Part shown: positions 1 through 6,347 of the stretch, piece after piece
Position numbering within the stretch: position 1 is the first letter of the stretch
How the letters are laid out: each line of letters starts with the position of its first letter
Assembly: GCA_003649915.1 (NCBI GenBank)
Contig: QMTG01000016.1
Coordinates: 1 to 13,229 of the forward strand
Source of the DNA: Thermoplasmata archaeon
GTDB taxonomy: Archaea; Thermoplasmatota; Thermoplasmata; B31-G17
DNA length: 13,229 bases
Direction of reading: 5' to 3'
Position numbers and translations under genes: made by a program
The notes under the pieces: generated by a model
The model's input: only the letters and a program-made list of their open reading frames with translations
Told to the model about the DNA's origin: nothing
Database searches by the model: none

Positions 1-1099
1 CTTTCTTACCAGAGCCAACAACTACAACATCTAGTTTTTTGCCAATATACCTCAGATTCTTATCAAAAGATATCTCAAACACCAAGCGCGTGAGCATTCT
101 CGACCTAGCCTTGGCTATCCTTCCATGGGGTAAATCGCCCATATAAAACGCCTCAGTCTTTGGCCTTGGGGAAAAGCGTGTGATGTTAACGTTGTCAGGC
201 TCAACCCTCTTTATAAGGTCGTATGTGCGCATGAAATCCTCGTCTTTTTCCCCTGGAAAGCCCACAATGACGTCTGTGACTAAGTTGAGGCAATCAATCT
301 TGGATTTAATCTCCTCTATTATCAACTCAAAATCTGACGCTTTATACCCCCTTTTCATAAGCGCAAGCACTTTGTCGCTGCCACTCTGCACAGGGCAATG
401 GAGAAACTTGAGCACCTTCCGCTCTCTATAAAGCGATATTATGTCATCAACGTACTCCATCATAAACCTCGGATTCATCATGCCAATTCGTACGTAAAAA
501 TCCCCATCTATTGAAAGCACATCGTTGAGCAAATCAAAAAGGGTGTATCCGATGTCAAATCCATAAACTATGGAATCTTGAGACGTCATCTTAATGATTT
601 TATAACCTTTTTCTACAAGGCTTTTCACCATACCAACAACCTCTTCGGGTTCTTTACTCTTCAGCCTCCCCCTCGCTATTCTCGTTATACAGTATGTACA
701 CTCTCCAAGGCAGCCCGTGGATATGGGCACTGCTGCCTCTATGCCCCTTTCAATAGCAAAACCTGAGGGCTTAAGTGAAAGAATAAGCGGAATTTTATAC
801 TTATCTTCTGGTGGAATCTTTATAAAGCCGTCTTCAAGCACCTCAGGAATGGCTGAGGCTAGGCATCCGGTAACAATCACGGGCTTGCCTAGGCTTGCCA
901 AATACCTTGCCCTCCTCACCATCCTTTTTTCTGTGTGCCTTATTACCACGCACGTATCCAGTATACAGACATCGGCATCCTCAGCCTTATCCACAATATT
1001 AGCACCTGAGGCAATAAGCGCCCACCTAAGCCACTCACTCTCGCCCCTGTTGAGGGTGCAACCGTACGTCTCCATGTATACACTTAACCCATCACCCAT
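1..1099 (-). CDS. Threonylcarbamoyladenosine tRNA methylthiotransferase (archaeal e-MtaB/CDKAL1 type), 3' end cut by the window
   Basis: Radical-SAM enzyme expected to convert t6A to ms2t6A at position 37 of ANN-decoding tRNAs. The visible part is 366 residues. The start ATG is at 1099-1097, with an in-frame TAA two codons upstream. The N-terminal methylthiotransferase domain begins ETYGCTLNRGES and carries Cys14, Cys50 (DTCVV) and Cys79 (TGCLAS), the usual ligands of one [4Fe-4S] cluster. The radical-SAM motif CLGECTYC (CX3CX2C) gives Cys130, Cys134 and Cys137. A TSQDSIVYG motif and a VGFPGE motif follow, as in the family. The last residues, YIGKKLDVVVVG, look like the beginning of the TRAM RNA-binding domain, so roughly 50 residues are missing beyond base 1. 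No Shine-Dalgarno motif precedes the start. A TATA element about 21 bp upstream suggests a leaderless mRNA. The assignment to e-MtaB rather than bacterial MiaB or RimO rests on the archaeal context and the TYGCTLN start. Confidence 0.93.
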   Translation of the reverse strand, partial: MGDGLSVYMETYGCTLNRGESEWLRWALIASGANIVDKAEDADVCILDTCVVIRHTEKRMVRRARYLASLGKPVIVTGCLASAIPEVLEDGFIKIPPEDKYKIPLILSLKPSGFAIERGIEAAVPISTGCLGECTYCITRIARGRLKSKEPEEVVGMVKSLVEKGYKIIKMTSQDSIVYGFDIGYTLFDLLNDVLSIDGDFYVRIGMMNPRFMMEYVDDIISLYRERKVLKFLHCPVQSGSDKVLALMKRGYKASDFELIIEEIKSKIDCLNLVTDVIVGFPGEKDEDFMRTYDLIKRVEPDNVNITRFSPRPKTEAFYMGDLPHGRIAKARSRMLTRLVFEISFDKNLRYIGKKLDVVVVGSGKK

Positions 1100-1120
1100 C
1101 AATTAATGAGATGATTATGC

Positions 1121-1132
1121 GTATATAAAAGG
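1121..1132. promoter_or_regulatory. Shared TATA element between divergent methylthiotransferase and lplA genes
   Basis: The 12-mer GTATATAAAAGG contains a TATA-like core readable on both strands (TATATAAAA on plus, TTTTATATA on minus). It lies 21 bp from the minus-strand start at 1099 and 26 bp from the plus-strand ATG at 1159. Both distances fit archaeal transcripts with little or no leader. The same 12-mer occurs at 9742-9753 between another divergent pair. A second weak AT-rich box (TTTTATTT, near 1147-1154) could instead serve the internal lplA start at 1177. Confidence 0.6.
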
Positions 1133-1158
1133 TTAATGGCCAAACTTTTATTTCTGTA

Positions 1159-1920
1159 ATGTATTTAGCACCCGTGATGAGCACAAAGATGCGTCTTCTG
1201 CTAACAGGTCCAAGGAACGCCGCCGAAAACATGGCGATTGATGAGGCAATATTGCTCGCTGGAGATGTGCCCACATTACGCCTTTATGAGTGGTCTCCTC
1301 CCGCAATAACCATAGGGTATTTCCAGAGCATAAATGAGGAGGTAAACCTTAACGAGTGCAAAAAGAGGGGTGTGGATGTTGTTAGGAGAATAACTGGTGG
1401 TGGTGCGGTTTACCACAAGCACGAAATAACGTACTCCGTAGTACTGCCCGAAAAACTTGTGCCTGCGGACATTCTCGAATCCTACAGGGTGATATGTGGG
1501 GGCATAATCTATGCTCTCGGTGCTCTAGGGATAAATGCTTCATTTGCAGGCATAAACGACATTCTGGTCGGTGGTAGAAAGATATCTGGGAGCGCTCAGA
1601 CAAGAAAGAAGGGAAGAGTGTTACAGCATGGAACCCTTTTGCTTGATGTTGATGTGGACGAAATGTTCACCCTCCTGCGCGTTCCCGAGGAAAAAATGAG
1701 GGATAAGATAGTCAAGGACGTGAAAAAGCGTGTAATATCCATCAAACAAGTCCTAGACAATTATCGCAAGGATGATGTGATAGATGCGCTGATTAACGGC
1801 TTTTGCAAAGCACTTCATATGAGCGCTGAAGAGCAAAATATGAGCGATACTGAGGCTGAAATGGCAAGGAGGCTTGCTGTAGAAAAATACAGTAGTTATG
1901 AGTGGAATCACATGAGATGA
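1159..1920 (+). CDS. lplA: Lipoate-protein ligase A, catalytic (large) subunit of a bipartite ligase
   Basis: Attaches lipoate to lysines of lipoyl domains (2-oxoacid dehydrogenase E2, GcvH) via lipoyl-AMP. The protein has 253 residues and begins TGPRNAAENMAIDEA after a short leader. It contains the lipoate-binding motif RRITGGGAV (residues 76-84), followed by YHKHEITYSV. It also has GINDILVGGRKISGSAQ (about 131-147), where Lys141 is the conserved lysine contacting lipoyl-AMP, and then LQHGTLL. It lacks the C-terminal accessory domain of E. coli LplA; that domain is encoded by the next gene, as in Thermoplasma acidophilum LplA/LplB. The start is ambiguous: ATG 1159, ATG 1177 and ATG 1189 are in frame, and homology to the family really begins at 1189. 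I keep 1159 because the TATA element at 1121-1132 would place the transcript start just upstream. The stop codon overlaps the lplB start (ATGA), so the two are probably translationally coupled. Confidence 0.93.
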   Translation: MYLAPVMSTKMRLLLTGPRNAAENMAIDEAILLAGDVPTLRLYEWSPPAITIGYFQSINEEVNLNECKKRGVDVVRRITGGGAVYHKHEITYSVVLPEKLVPADILESYRVICGGIIYALGALGINASFAGINDILVGGRKISGSAQTRKKGRVLQHGTLLLDVDVDEMFTLLRVPEEKMRDKIVKDVKKRVISIKQVLDNYRKDDVIDALINGFCKALHMSAEEQNMSDTEAEMARRLAVEKYSSYEWNHMR

Positions 1921-2204
1921 TAAAGATGCGTGTGGGTAATGCTGTGCTTAAGGTAAGTGGTGGAAAGATGATAAAGGTGCGTGTTGGTATTGATGATGGC
2001 AAAATATGTCAAATAACGATATCGGGGGATTTTTTTCTTCACCCCGAAAATAAGATATTTGACCTTGAGAATATGCTTATGGGAAAAGAGTGCGAAAGCG
2101 TTGAGAGATGTGTAGGGGAATGGGCTAAAGATGTGGTAATAGTGGGCGCTACTGCCGAGGATTTTAAGCATGTAATACTAATGGCAATAAATAGGGCAAA
2201 ATGA
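1917..2204 (+). CDS. lplB: Lipoate-protein ligase accessory subunit (C-terminal domain protein, LplB)
   Basis: A 95-residue protein matching the C-terminal domain of bacterial LplA, encoded separately as in Thermoplasma. In that system LplB is needed for the adenylation step. Diagnostic are VSGGKMIKVRV (residues 13-23), which resembles the family's GGK-(h)-(h)-KV strand, and ISGDFFLHPE (35-44), then a helix with NMLMGKECESVE. I chose ATG 1917 because it gives the 4-base ATGA overlap with lplA. A GTG at 1902 would extend the protein five residues. Codons 1-7 and 18-24 are near repeats (MIKMRVG and MIKVRVG) arising from a DNA duplication 51 bp apart, so the first turn may be a recent addition to a protein that normally starts nearer the second copy. 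Its own stop overlaps the start of the following decayed gene by ATGA. Confidence 0.88.
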   Translation: MIKMRVGNAVLKVSGGKMIKVRVGIDDGKICQITISGDFFLHPENKIFDLENMLMGKECESVERCVGEWAKDVVIVGATAEDFKHVILMAINRAK

Positions 2205-2613
2205 ATGAGCATATTGTAAAAAAAAGAGGCAAATTTCGGAAGGCAAGATTGATGGCAGAGGCTGTGGCAAGTGGTGGAAAAAATATTGGGGCAAGGGATG
2301 CGTACAGAATACTTACCGATCTTAAGGCCAAGGCGAAAAATACGAGTTTTATGGTGAGAGAGTGTACGGCATAATAGCGAAGAATATCAAGAAAAACTTA
2401 GAGATGAAGGGTTTTTTGCGTATGACCTAAAGGACGATGCTGGAGAAGGATAATTGAAGATGAATCAGTTACTATCTTGTTCACTTGCTTTGAAAACCTG
2501 AAATGGCAAATTTTTGTTATGGTGGAGGATTGAAGTGGCAAAAGTCAGGTGAAAATCATCACATAGCCATGGACATAGTAACTTATAGTGTGCGGGTGTT
2601 ATTGAAAGAATAA
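2201..2613 (+). pseudogene. Decayed gene coupled to lplB, 5' part (frame broken repeatedly)
   Basis: ATG 2201 overlaps the lplB stop by ATGA and opens a basic reading frame (MNEHIVKKRGKFRKARLM and on) that stops at 2372-2374 after 57 codons. Coding-like sequence continues in the next frames. From 2341 there is YEFYGERVYGIIAKNIKKNL. From 2418 there is AYDLKDDAGEG. From 2453 there is IEDESVTILFTCFENLKW, and from about 2524 GGLKWQKSGENHHIAMDI, ending at TAA 2611-2613. The frame moves by one lost base each time: 2, 1, 0, 2, 1, and then 0 for the TPR part downstream. The first two breaks sit on homopolymers (A5 at 2336-2340, T6 at 2412-2417), where restoring one base joins the segments smoothly. 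I do not recognise the family of this N-terminal part. Joined to the TPR region, the ancestral protein would be about 377 residues. Sequencing undercalls are the alternative, although the flanking genes show no such errors. Confidence 0.6.
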
Positions 2614-3329
2614 AAAAGGAAAAAAAAGAGAGGAATGCACTGCTTTTCTACTTTCGAAATCTTCGCAGAGATCACGACTGGAGAGCCAGGTGTATGTATG
2701 TGTAGAATATTGTTTACAAGCAGAAGGGGAAGTATGAGATTGCCGAAGATTGCTATTTCAAGGGTATAAGGATTTTGGAGGTGGTGGGAGATAAGAACGA
2801 ACTTGCAAGAGCATATTACAATCTTGGTGTTTTATACACGAAGACAGGAAATTTTGATGCGTCCGAAGAGTATAGGCGGAAGGCACTTGAGATTGCGGAA
2901 AAGATTGGAAGTCTTCTATCCATGGCATATCAGTTGAATGGCCTTGCATACATATACATTCTCGCGGGAAGAAAACTGAAGATGGCAGAAGAATACCTTA
3001 ATAGAGCGATGGACATCTTCGAAAGGTTGAATATAAAGAGATATGTTGGAGGATGTATGGATACCTATGCGTTACTTTTCCATAAAAGGAGAGAATGGGA
3101 CAAGTGTGTGGAGTATTTTGAAAAAAGCGTAAAAATTTTAAAAGAAATCAACGATTTAGATTCTATTGCAGACACTTACTACGATTACGGAAGGTGTTTA
3201 CTTGATATGGGGAAAAGGAAGAAAGCAAGGGAGAAGTTCATAGAAGCGATTGAATGTTACAGGAAGTTAGGCAATGAGAGGAAGGTGAGGGAGATAAAGG
3301 AATTTATGGAGAGAATGGGTATTTCTTAG
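2589..3329 (+). pseudogene. TPR-repeat protein remnant, 3' part of the decayed gene, with internal amber codon
   Basis: From 2706 to the TAG stop at 3329 the frame encodes tandem tetratricopeptide repeats, for example ARAYYNLGVLYTKTGNFDAS and a later repeat with DTYYDYGRCLLDMGK. Four to five helix pairs are visible. TPRs are protein-interaction scaffolds. The same frame is open back to 2589 but is interrupted by TAG at 2703-2705. The stretch ARCMYV-stop-NIVYKQKGKY aligns with ARAYYNLGVLYTKTGNF so that the amber codon falls on the conserved Leu of a repeat. A single TTG to TAG change would explain it. The longest uninterrupted reading uses TTG 2775 (184 residues), which starts inside a repeat and has no ribosome binding site, so it is not a natural start. 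The region is best read as the C-terminal half of a broken gene. A truncated TPR product made by reinitiation is possible but unsupported. Confidence 0.72.
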
Positions 3330-3436
3330 GTAGGGGCTTAGAGGCAACGACAAAATTATCCTCAAGAATGCGATGATGTACGGCAGGGAGGTGGGTAATA
3401 ACCCCAGATTCATTCCACACCCAGATTGCACGAAAG

Positions 3437-3447
3437 GTATATATAGT
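3437..3447 (+). promoter_or_regulatory. TATA box for the 73-residue gene
   Basis: The sequence CGAAAGGTATATATAG (3431-3446) has a purine/A-rich BRE-like start followed by TATATATAG. A start site about 25 bp downstream would leave a leader of roughly 35 nt, consistent with the ribosome binding site seen at 3488-3493. The element lies after the end of the decayed TPR gene and so would make the following gene independent of it. Confidence 0.55.
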
Positions 3448-3487
3448 AGGCATAGTATATGGGTAGTGGTAAAAAAAATCAATATCG

Positions 3488-3493
3488 GGAGGT
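3488..3493 (+). promoter_or_regulatory. Strong Shine-Dalgarno for the 73-residue gene
   Basis: GGAGGT within GGGAGGTTGATTT is followed by nine bases and then ATG 3503. This is one of the strongest ribosome binding sites in the window and fixes the start of the following small gene. Confidence 0.7.
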
Positions 3494-3502
3494 TGATTTA
3501 AA

Positions 3503-3724
3503 ATGCCCATGAGAAAGATTAGTGTTGAGGAAGCGAGAAAAATTGCCGAGAGCAAGGGGCTTTTTCCTGGGAAAATTAAGGGAACGGCTGATGGCATTCA
3601 GTTCACTCGTGGGAATAATGAACGCATTGAAAAGATAACATGGGAGGAGTTTGAAGCCATACTGAAGAAAAAGAAATTGGCGGTATACGAGAGTAACGGC
3701 TGGATGAAAATCATGAAGGCTTAG
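3503..3724 (+). CDS. Small basic conserved-looking hypothetical protein (73 aa)
   Basis: I do not recognise this family. The product is 73 residues, lysine-rich and predicted soluble, with no cysteines and no membrane segment. Its layout is a short helix (SVEEARKIAESKG), a central beta-like stretch (GTADGIQFTRGNNERIE), a second acidic helix (TWEEFEAILKKKKL) and a C-terminal strand ending YESNGWMKIMKA. That is a compact alpha-beta pattern without obvious catalytic residues. The start is set by GGAGGT nine bases upstream, and a TATA box lies about 60 bp upstream, so it is probably transcribed alone. It sits between the TPR remnant and the beta-CASP nuclease gene with more than 200 bp on the 3' side. 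T-rich sequence follows its TAG stop. That it is a real gene is well supported by promoter, ribosome binding site and codon usage; its role is unknown. Confidence 0.75.
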   Translation: MPMRKISVEEARKIAESKGLFPGKIKGTADGIQFTRGNNERIEKITWEEFEAILKKKKLAVYESNGWMKIMKA

Positions 3725-3940
3725 TCTAATCCAACTCAATAAATTATTTGATTATTATCTATTTTTTATGAAAATTATTCATTAATGTTTTCCGCAGCAT
3801 GCTGTGTGGAGATAATAGGCCTCTCCTTTCGCCTTAACAATATGCTAAACTTTTTTATGTCCTCGCCTGCTACGCCCTAATACATCCTATCACCCCGTTC
3901 TCGGGGTAACATTCAAATAGTGTGAGGGAGAATATGGGTG
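3725..3940 (+). other. Intergenic region with T-rich stretch, palindrome and hairpin upstream of the nuclease gene
   Basis: No gene is visible here. The first 70 bases are AT-rich with a T6 run (around 3763-3768), which may end the upstream transcript. A perfect 10-bp palindrome CAGCATGCTG is at 3795-3804. A possible TATA box (CTTTTTTATG, around 3850-3859) would start transcription near 3880. Downstream of it, ACCCCG-TTCT-CGGGGT (3892-3907) forms a perfect 6-bp stem with a 4-base loop inside the presumed 5' leader. GAGGGAG (3924-3930) is the likely ribosome binding site for the nuclease. Confidence 0.45.
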
Positions 3941-5188
3941 ATGGCTATGAAAATACAGTTCCTTGGTGGTGCGGAAGAGGTTGGACGAATGGCAATGCTC
4001 TATGAGAACGGAGTTAGCATGCTCTTTGACTATGGTTTTGCACCAACCAAGCCCCCGCAATTTCCGCAAAAAGTGCCAGATAATGTGAAGATAAAGGATG
4101 TTTTTCTAACGCACGCCCATCTCGACCATTCTGGGATGCTGCCTTGGCTTTCCGCAAGGCATAGGCCAAGAATTATGGCAACGGAGCCCACTATTGCTGT
4201 TTCTGACATACTCTTGCACGATTGCCTGAATGTTTGGGCGTATGAAGGAAATCCCCAACCATATGGGGAAGAGGAGATTGAAGAAACAATGCGCAGTTTC
4301 GTACCAATAAGGTATGGGATGCACATATTTGTTGATGATAAGGAGATAATACCCCATCCTGCTGGACACATACCAGGCTCTGCAATGTACGAAATCAGAG
4401 ATGGAGATACTACTGTTCTTTTCACTGGGGATATAAATACAATAGCAACAAGGCTTATGAAGCCAACGCACCCGATTAGTGCAGATGTTCTAATAATTGA
4501 GTCCACATACGCAGGCAGGGAGCACATGAGCCGTGATCGTATAGAATATGAGTTTTTATCAAAGGTTGAGGAGGTTGTTGATAGAGGTGGAAAGGTTATA
4601 GTTCCTGCGTTTGCCGTGGGAAGAACGCAGGAAATGATGCTTTTACTGCACAATAGAGGGTACGAGATATGGCTTGATGGTATGGGGAAAACTGTGAACA
4701 AAATTTACTTTCGGTATCCTGAGTACATAAAGAATTTAAAGGCGCTGAAAAAGGCAAAAAAGGATGTCAGGGTTGTGCATTCGCCGAAAGGTAGGGAGAA
4801 GGCACTACGTTTTGCAGATGTGATTTTAACAACAAGCGGAATGCTGGATGGTGGTCCCGTTCTCTGGTACATAGACAAGATTAAGGATGATAAAAAGAAT
4901 GCAATACTTCTAACAGGGTATCAGGTCGAGGGAACCAATGGAAGAATGCTCTTAAACGAGGGTAAACTTGAAATATATGGCGCTGTTGAGAGGGTGAAGT
5001 GTGAGGTCGGTTTTTTCGATTTTTCCGCCCATGCAGGCCACAGCCAACTGCTTGATTTCATAAAGGGATGCAAGCCTGAAGTTGTCGTGCTTTGCCACGG
5101 AGATAACAGGGAAGCATTGGCGGCAGAGCTTGATGATATGAACGTCTATGTCCCCAAAAACTGTGAAACTGTTATGCTCGACATATGA
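3941..5188 (+). CDS. Beta-CASP metallo-beta-lactamase ribonuclease, archaeal CPSF2-like
   Basis: Predicted zinc-dependent RNA nuclease (endo- and/or 5'-3' exo-) of the CPSF73/Ysh1-related family, acting in RNA processing and decay. It has about 415 residues. Numbering here uses the GTG at 3938 as residue 1. The metallo-beta-lactamase core begins KIQFLGGAEEVGR. Motif 2 is HAHLDH at 59-64, motif 3 is His144 (AGHIPGSA) and motif 4 is Asp165 (TGDI). The beta-CASP motifs are Glu188 (IESTYAGR, motif A), His365 (FSAHAGH, motif B) and His387 (LCHGD, motif C). No N-terminal KH domains are present, which separates it from aCPSF1. The length and HAHLDHSG motif fit the shorter aCPSF2 class rather than aRNase J. 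All catalytic residues appear intact. The start could be GTG 3938, ATG 3941 or ATG 3947; spacing from GAGGGAG favours the first two. It converges on the glycosyltransferase gene with only 9 bases between stops. Confidence 0.93.
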   Translation: MAMKIQFLGGAEEVGRMAMLYENGVSMLFDYGFAPTKPPQFPQKVPDNVKIKDVFLTHAHLDHSGMLPWLSARHRPRIMATEPTIAVSDILLHDCLNVWAYEGNPQPYGEEEIEETMRSFVPIRYGMHIFVDDKEIIPHPAGHIPGSAMYEIRDGDTTVLFTGDINTIATRLMKPTHPISADVLIIESTYAGREHMSRDRIEYEFLSKVEEVVDRGGKVIVPAFAVGRTQEMMLLLHNRGYEIWLDGMGKTVNKIYFRYPEYIKNLKALKKAKKDVRVVHSPKGREKALRFADVILTTSGMLDGGPVLWYIDKIKDDKKNAILLTGYQVEGTNGRMLLNEGKLEIYGAVERVKCEVGFFDFSAHAGHSQLLDFIKGCKPEVVVLCHGDNREALAAELDDMNVYVPKNCETVMLDI

Positions 5189-5197
5189 GGTTTTAAA

Positions 5198-6331
5198 TCA
5201 ATACTTGAAATCTTGCACTACCTTGTAATAAATCCTCTCTATTCGGGTAGCAATGTCGGGCCATTGAAAATTTCTCAGAACTCTTTCCCTAGCGTTTTTT
5301 CCCATTTTTTCCCTCAACCCTTCATCACCAAGTATTGTGTTTATCTTATCCGCTAAGTCTTTCTCATCCATTGGCTCTGCAAGAAGACCGCAGGATTCGT
5401 CAACGACATCCCTAACACCAGGTATGTCCGTTGCTATCACGGGCTTTCCACACGCCATGGCTTCGAGAAGCACTATTCCGAAAGCCTCAAGCCTTGATAT
5501 TGATGGGAGAACGAGAACGTCGGCGGCATTATAATATTCTGGAAGCATCTCATCCTTTACTTTTCCCGCAAATATTACCCTGTCTTTAACACCCTCTTTT
5601 CTTGCAAGATCCTCAAGATAGGGGCGCATATTTCCATCTCCCACAATCAAAAATTTAGCGTTTGGCACGTATTTTGCGCTTTTAATCAGATAATCTACCC
5701 CTTTATGTCGTACAAGCCTGCCAACAAACAGAACAACATAACCCCTGATTCGGTATTTCTTCCTTACCTCATTCTCTCCCTCAATTGGGTGGAATTTTTT
5801 TGTGTCTACAGCATTTGGAACCACATCAAATTCATACTTCCATGCTGTGGAGGATGTGGCTGCGTAAGACTTTGTTGTGAGCAAAAGATATGAGGCACGC
5901 TTGAACATGCGACCAATAAACAGGCGTTTGTATGTGTTTATGAGATAATTGCCGATAAATGACGGGCTGGGTGGCTCTAAATCGCAGTGGTATGTTAGAA
6001 CAGATGGTATTCTTTGCCTGTAACAGTGCACTATCGCGCTGTATGCTGTTATTGGTGGAGGAGTGTGAGCATGAACTATATGTGGGTCTATCTCGTCTAT
6101 TTTCGCACCAACTTTTAGGCTGAAGGGCGTGTTGTACAGCACTATGGGCGTTGGAACTCTGTGTACGGTTATTCCGTCAATCTCTTCGCTCCTCTTATAC
6201 CCACGCAACCTTGATGTTATAATATGTATCTCATGCCCCCTTTTTGCCAACTCCATGGACAACGCTTGCACATAGCTCTCCACACCGCCTACGTGGGGAT
6301 AGAAGTAGGGACATACCTGCGCTATTATCAT
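5198..6331 (-). CDS. GT-B glycosyltransferase, family 4 type
   Basis: Transfers a sugar from an activated donor to a lipid-linked or cell-surface acceptor on the cytoplasmic face of the membrane; donor and acceptor cannot be read from the sequence. The product has 377 residues. The N-terminal Rossmann domain contains the acceptor-side loop PYFYPHVGGVESYV (8-21) and AHTPPP (88-93). The C-terminal nucleotide-sugar domain contains LFVGRLVRHKGVDYLI (201-216), LIVGDG (228-233) and the EX7E motif EAFGIVLLE (Glu282 and Glu290), followed by GKPVIATDIPG. There are no transmembrane segments or signal peptide. It is the third gene of a glmM-glmU-glycosyltransferase operon, 16 bp after glmU, with a purine-rich GGGGCGAT a few bases before its ATG. 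The context suggests it uses an amino sugar made by its neighbours, for example in N-glycan or surface polysaccharide assembly. That last step is inference. Confidence 0.9.
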   Translation of the reverse strand: MIIAQVCPYFYPHVGGVESYVQALSMELAKRGHEIHIITSRLRGYKRSEEIDGITVHRVPTPIVLYNTPFSLKVGAKIDEIDPHIVHAHTPPPITAYSAIVHCYRQRIPSVLTYHCDLEPPSPSFIGNYLINTYKRLFIGRMFKRASYLLLTTKSYAATSSTAWKYEFDVVPNAVDTKKFHPIEGENEVRKKYRIRGYVVLFVGRLVRHKGVDYLIKSAKYVPNAKFLIVGDGNMRPYLEDLARKEGVKDRVIFAGKVKDEMLPEYYNAADVLVLPSISRLEAFGIVLLEAMACGKPVIATDIPGVRDVVDESCGLLAEPMDEKDLADKINTILGDEGLREKMGKNARERVLRNFQWPDIATRIERIYYKVVQDFKY

Positions 6332-6347
6332 TTTACAATCGCCCCAC

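Noticed and set aside
2703..2705. TAG codon read as pyrrolysine or another recoding event
   Set aside because: TAG is used as a normal stop in this window (for example at 3327-3329 and 3722-3724). It replaces a conserved Leu of a TPR, and the gene has several frame breaks, so decay is the simpler explanation.
3373..3501. Small plus-strand reading frame of 42 codons (MMYGREVGNNPRFI and on)
   Set aside because: It contains the TATA box and ribosome binding site of the next gene, has no ribosome binding site of its own and no recognisable family. It may be further relic sequence, but that cannot be supported.
2201..3502. Insertion sequence or transposase remnant in the degraded region
   Set aside because: No terminal inverted repeats, target duplication or transposase motifs are visible; the pieces read as a single TPR-type protein.
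4030..4701. Long minus-strand open frame (223 codons) opposite the beta-CASP gene
   Set aside because: It lies wholly antisense to an intact nuclease gene with all catalytic motifs and has a composition typical of shadow frames.
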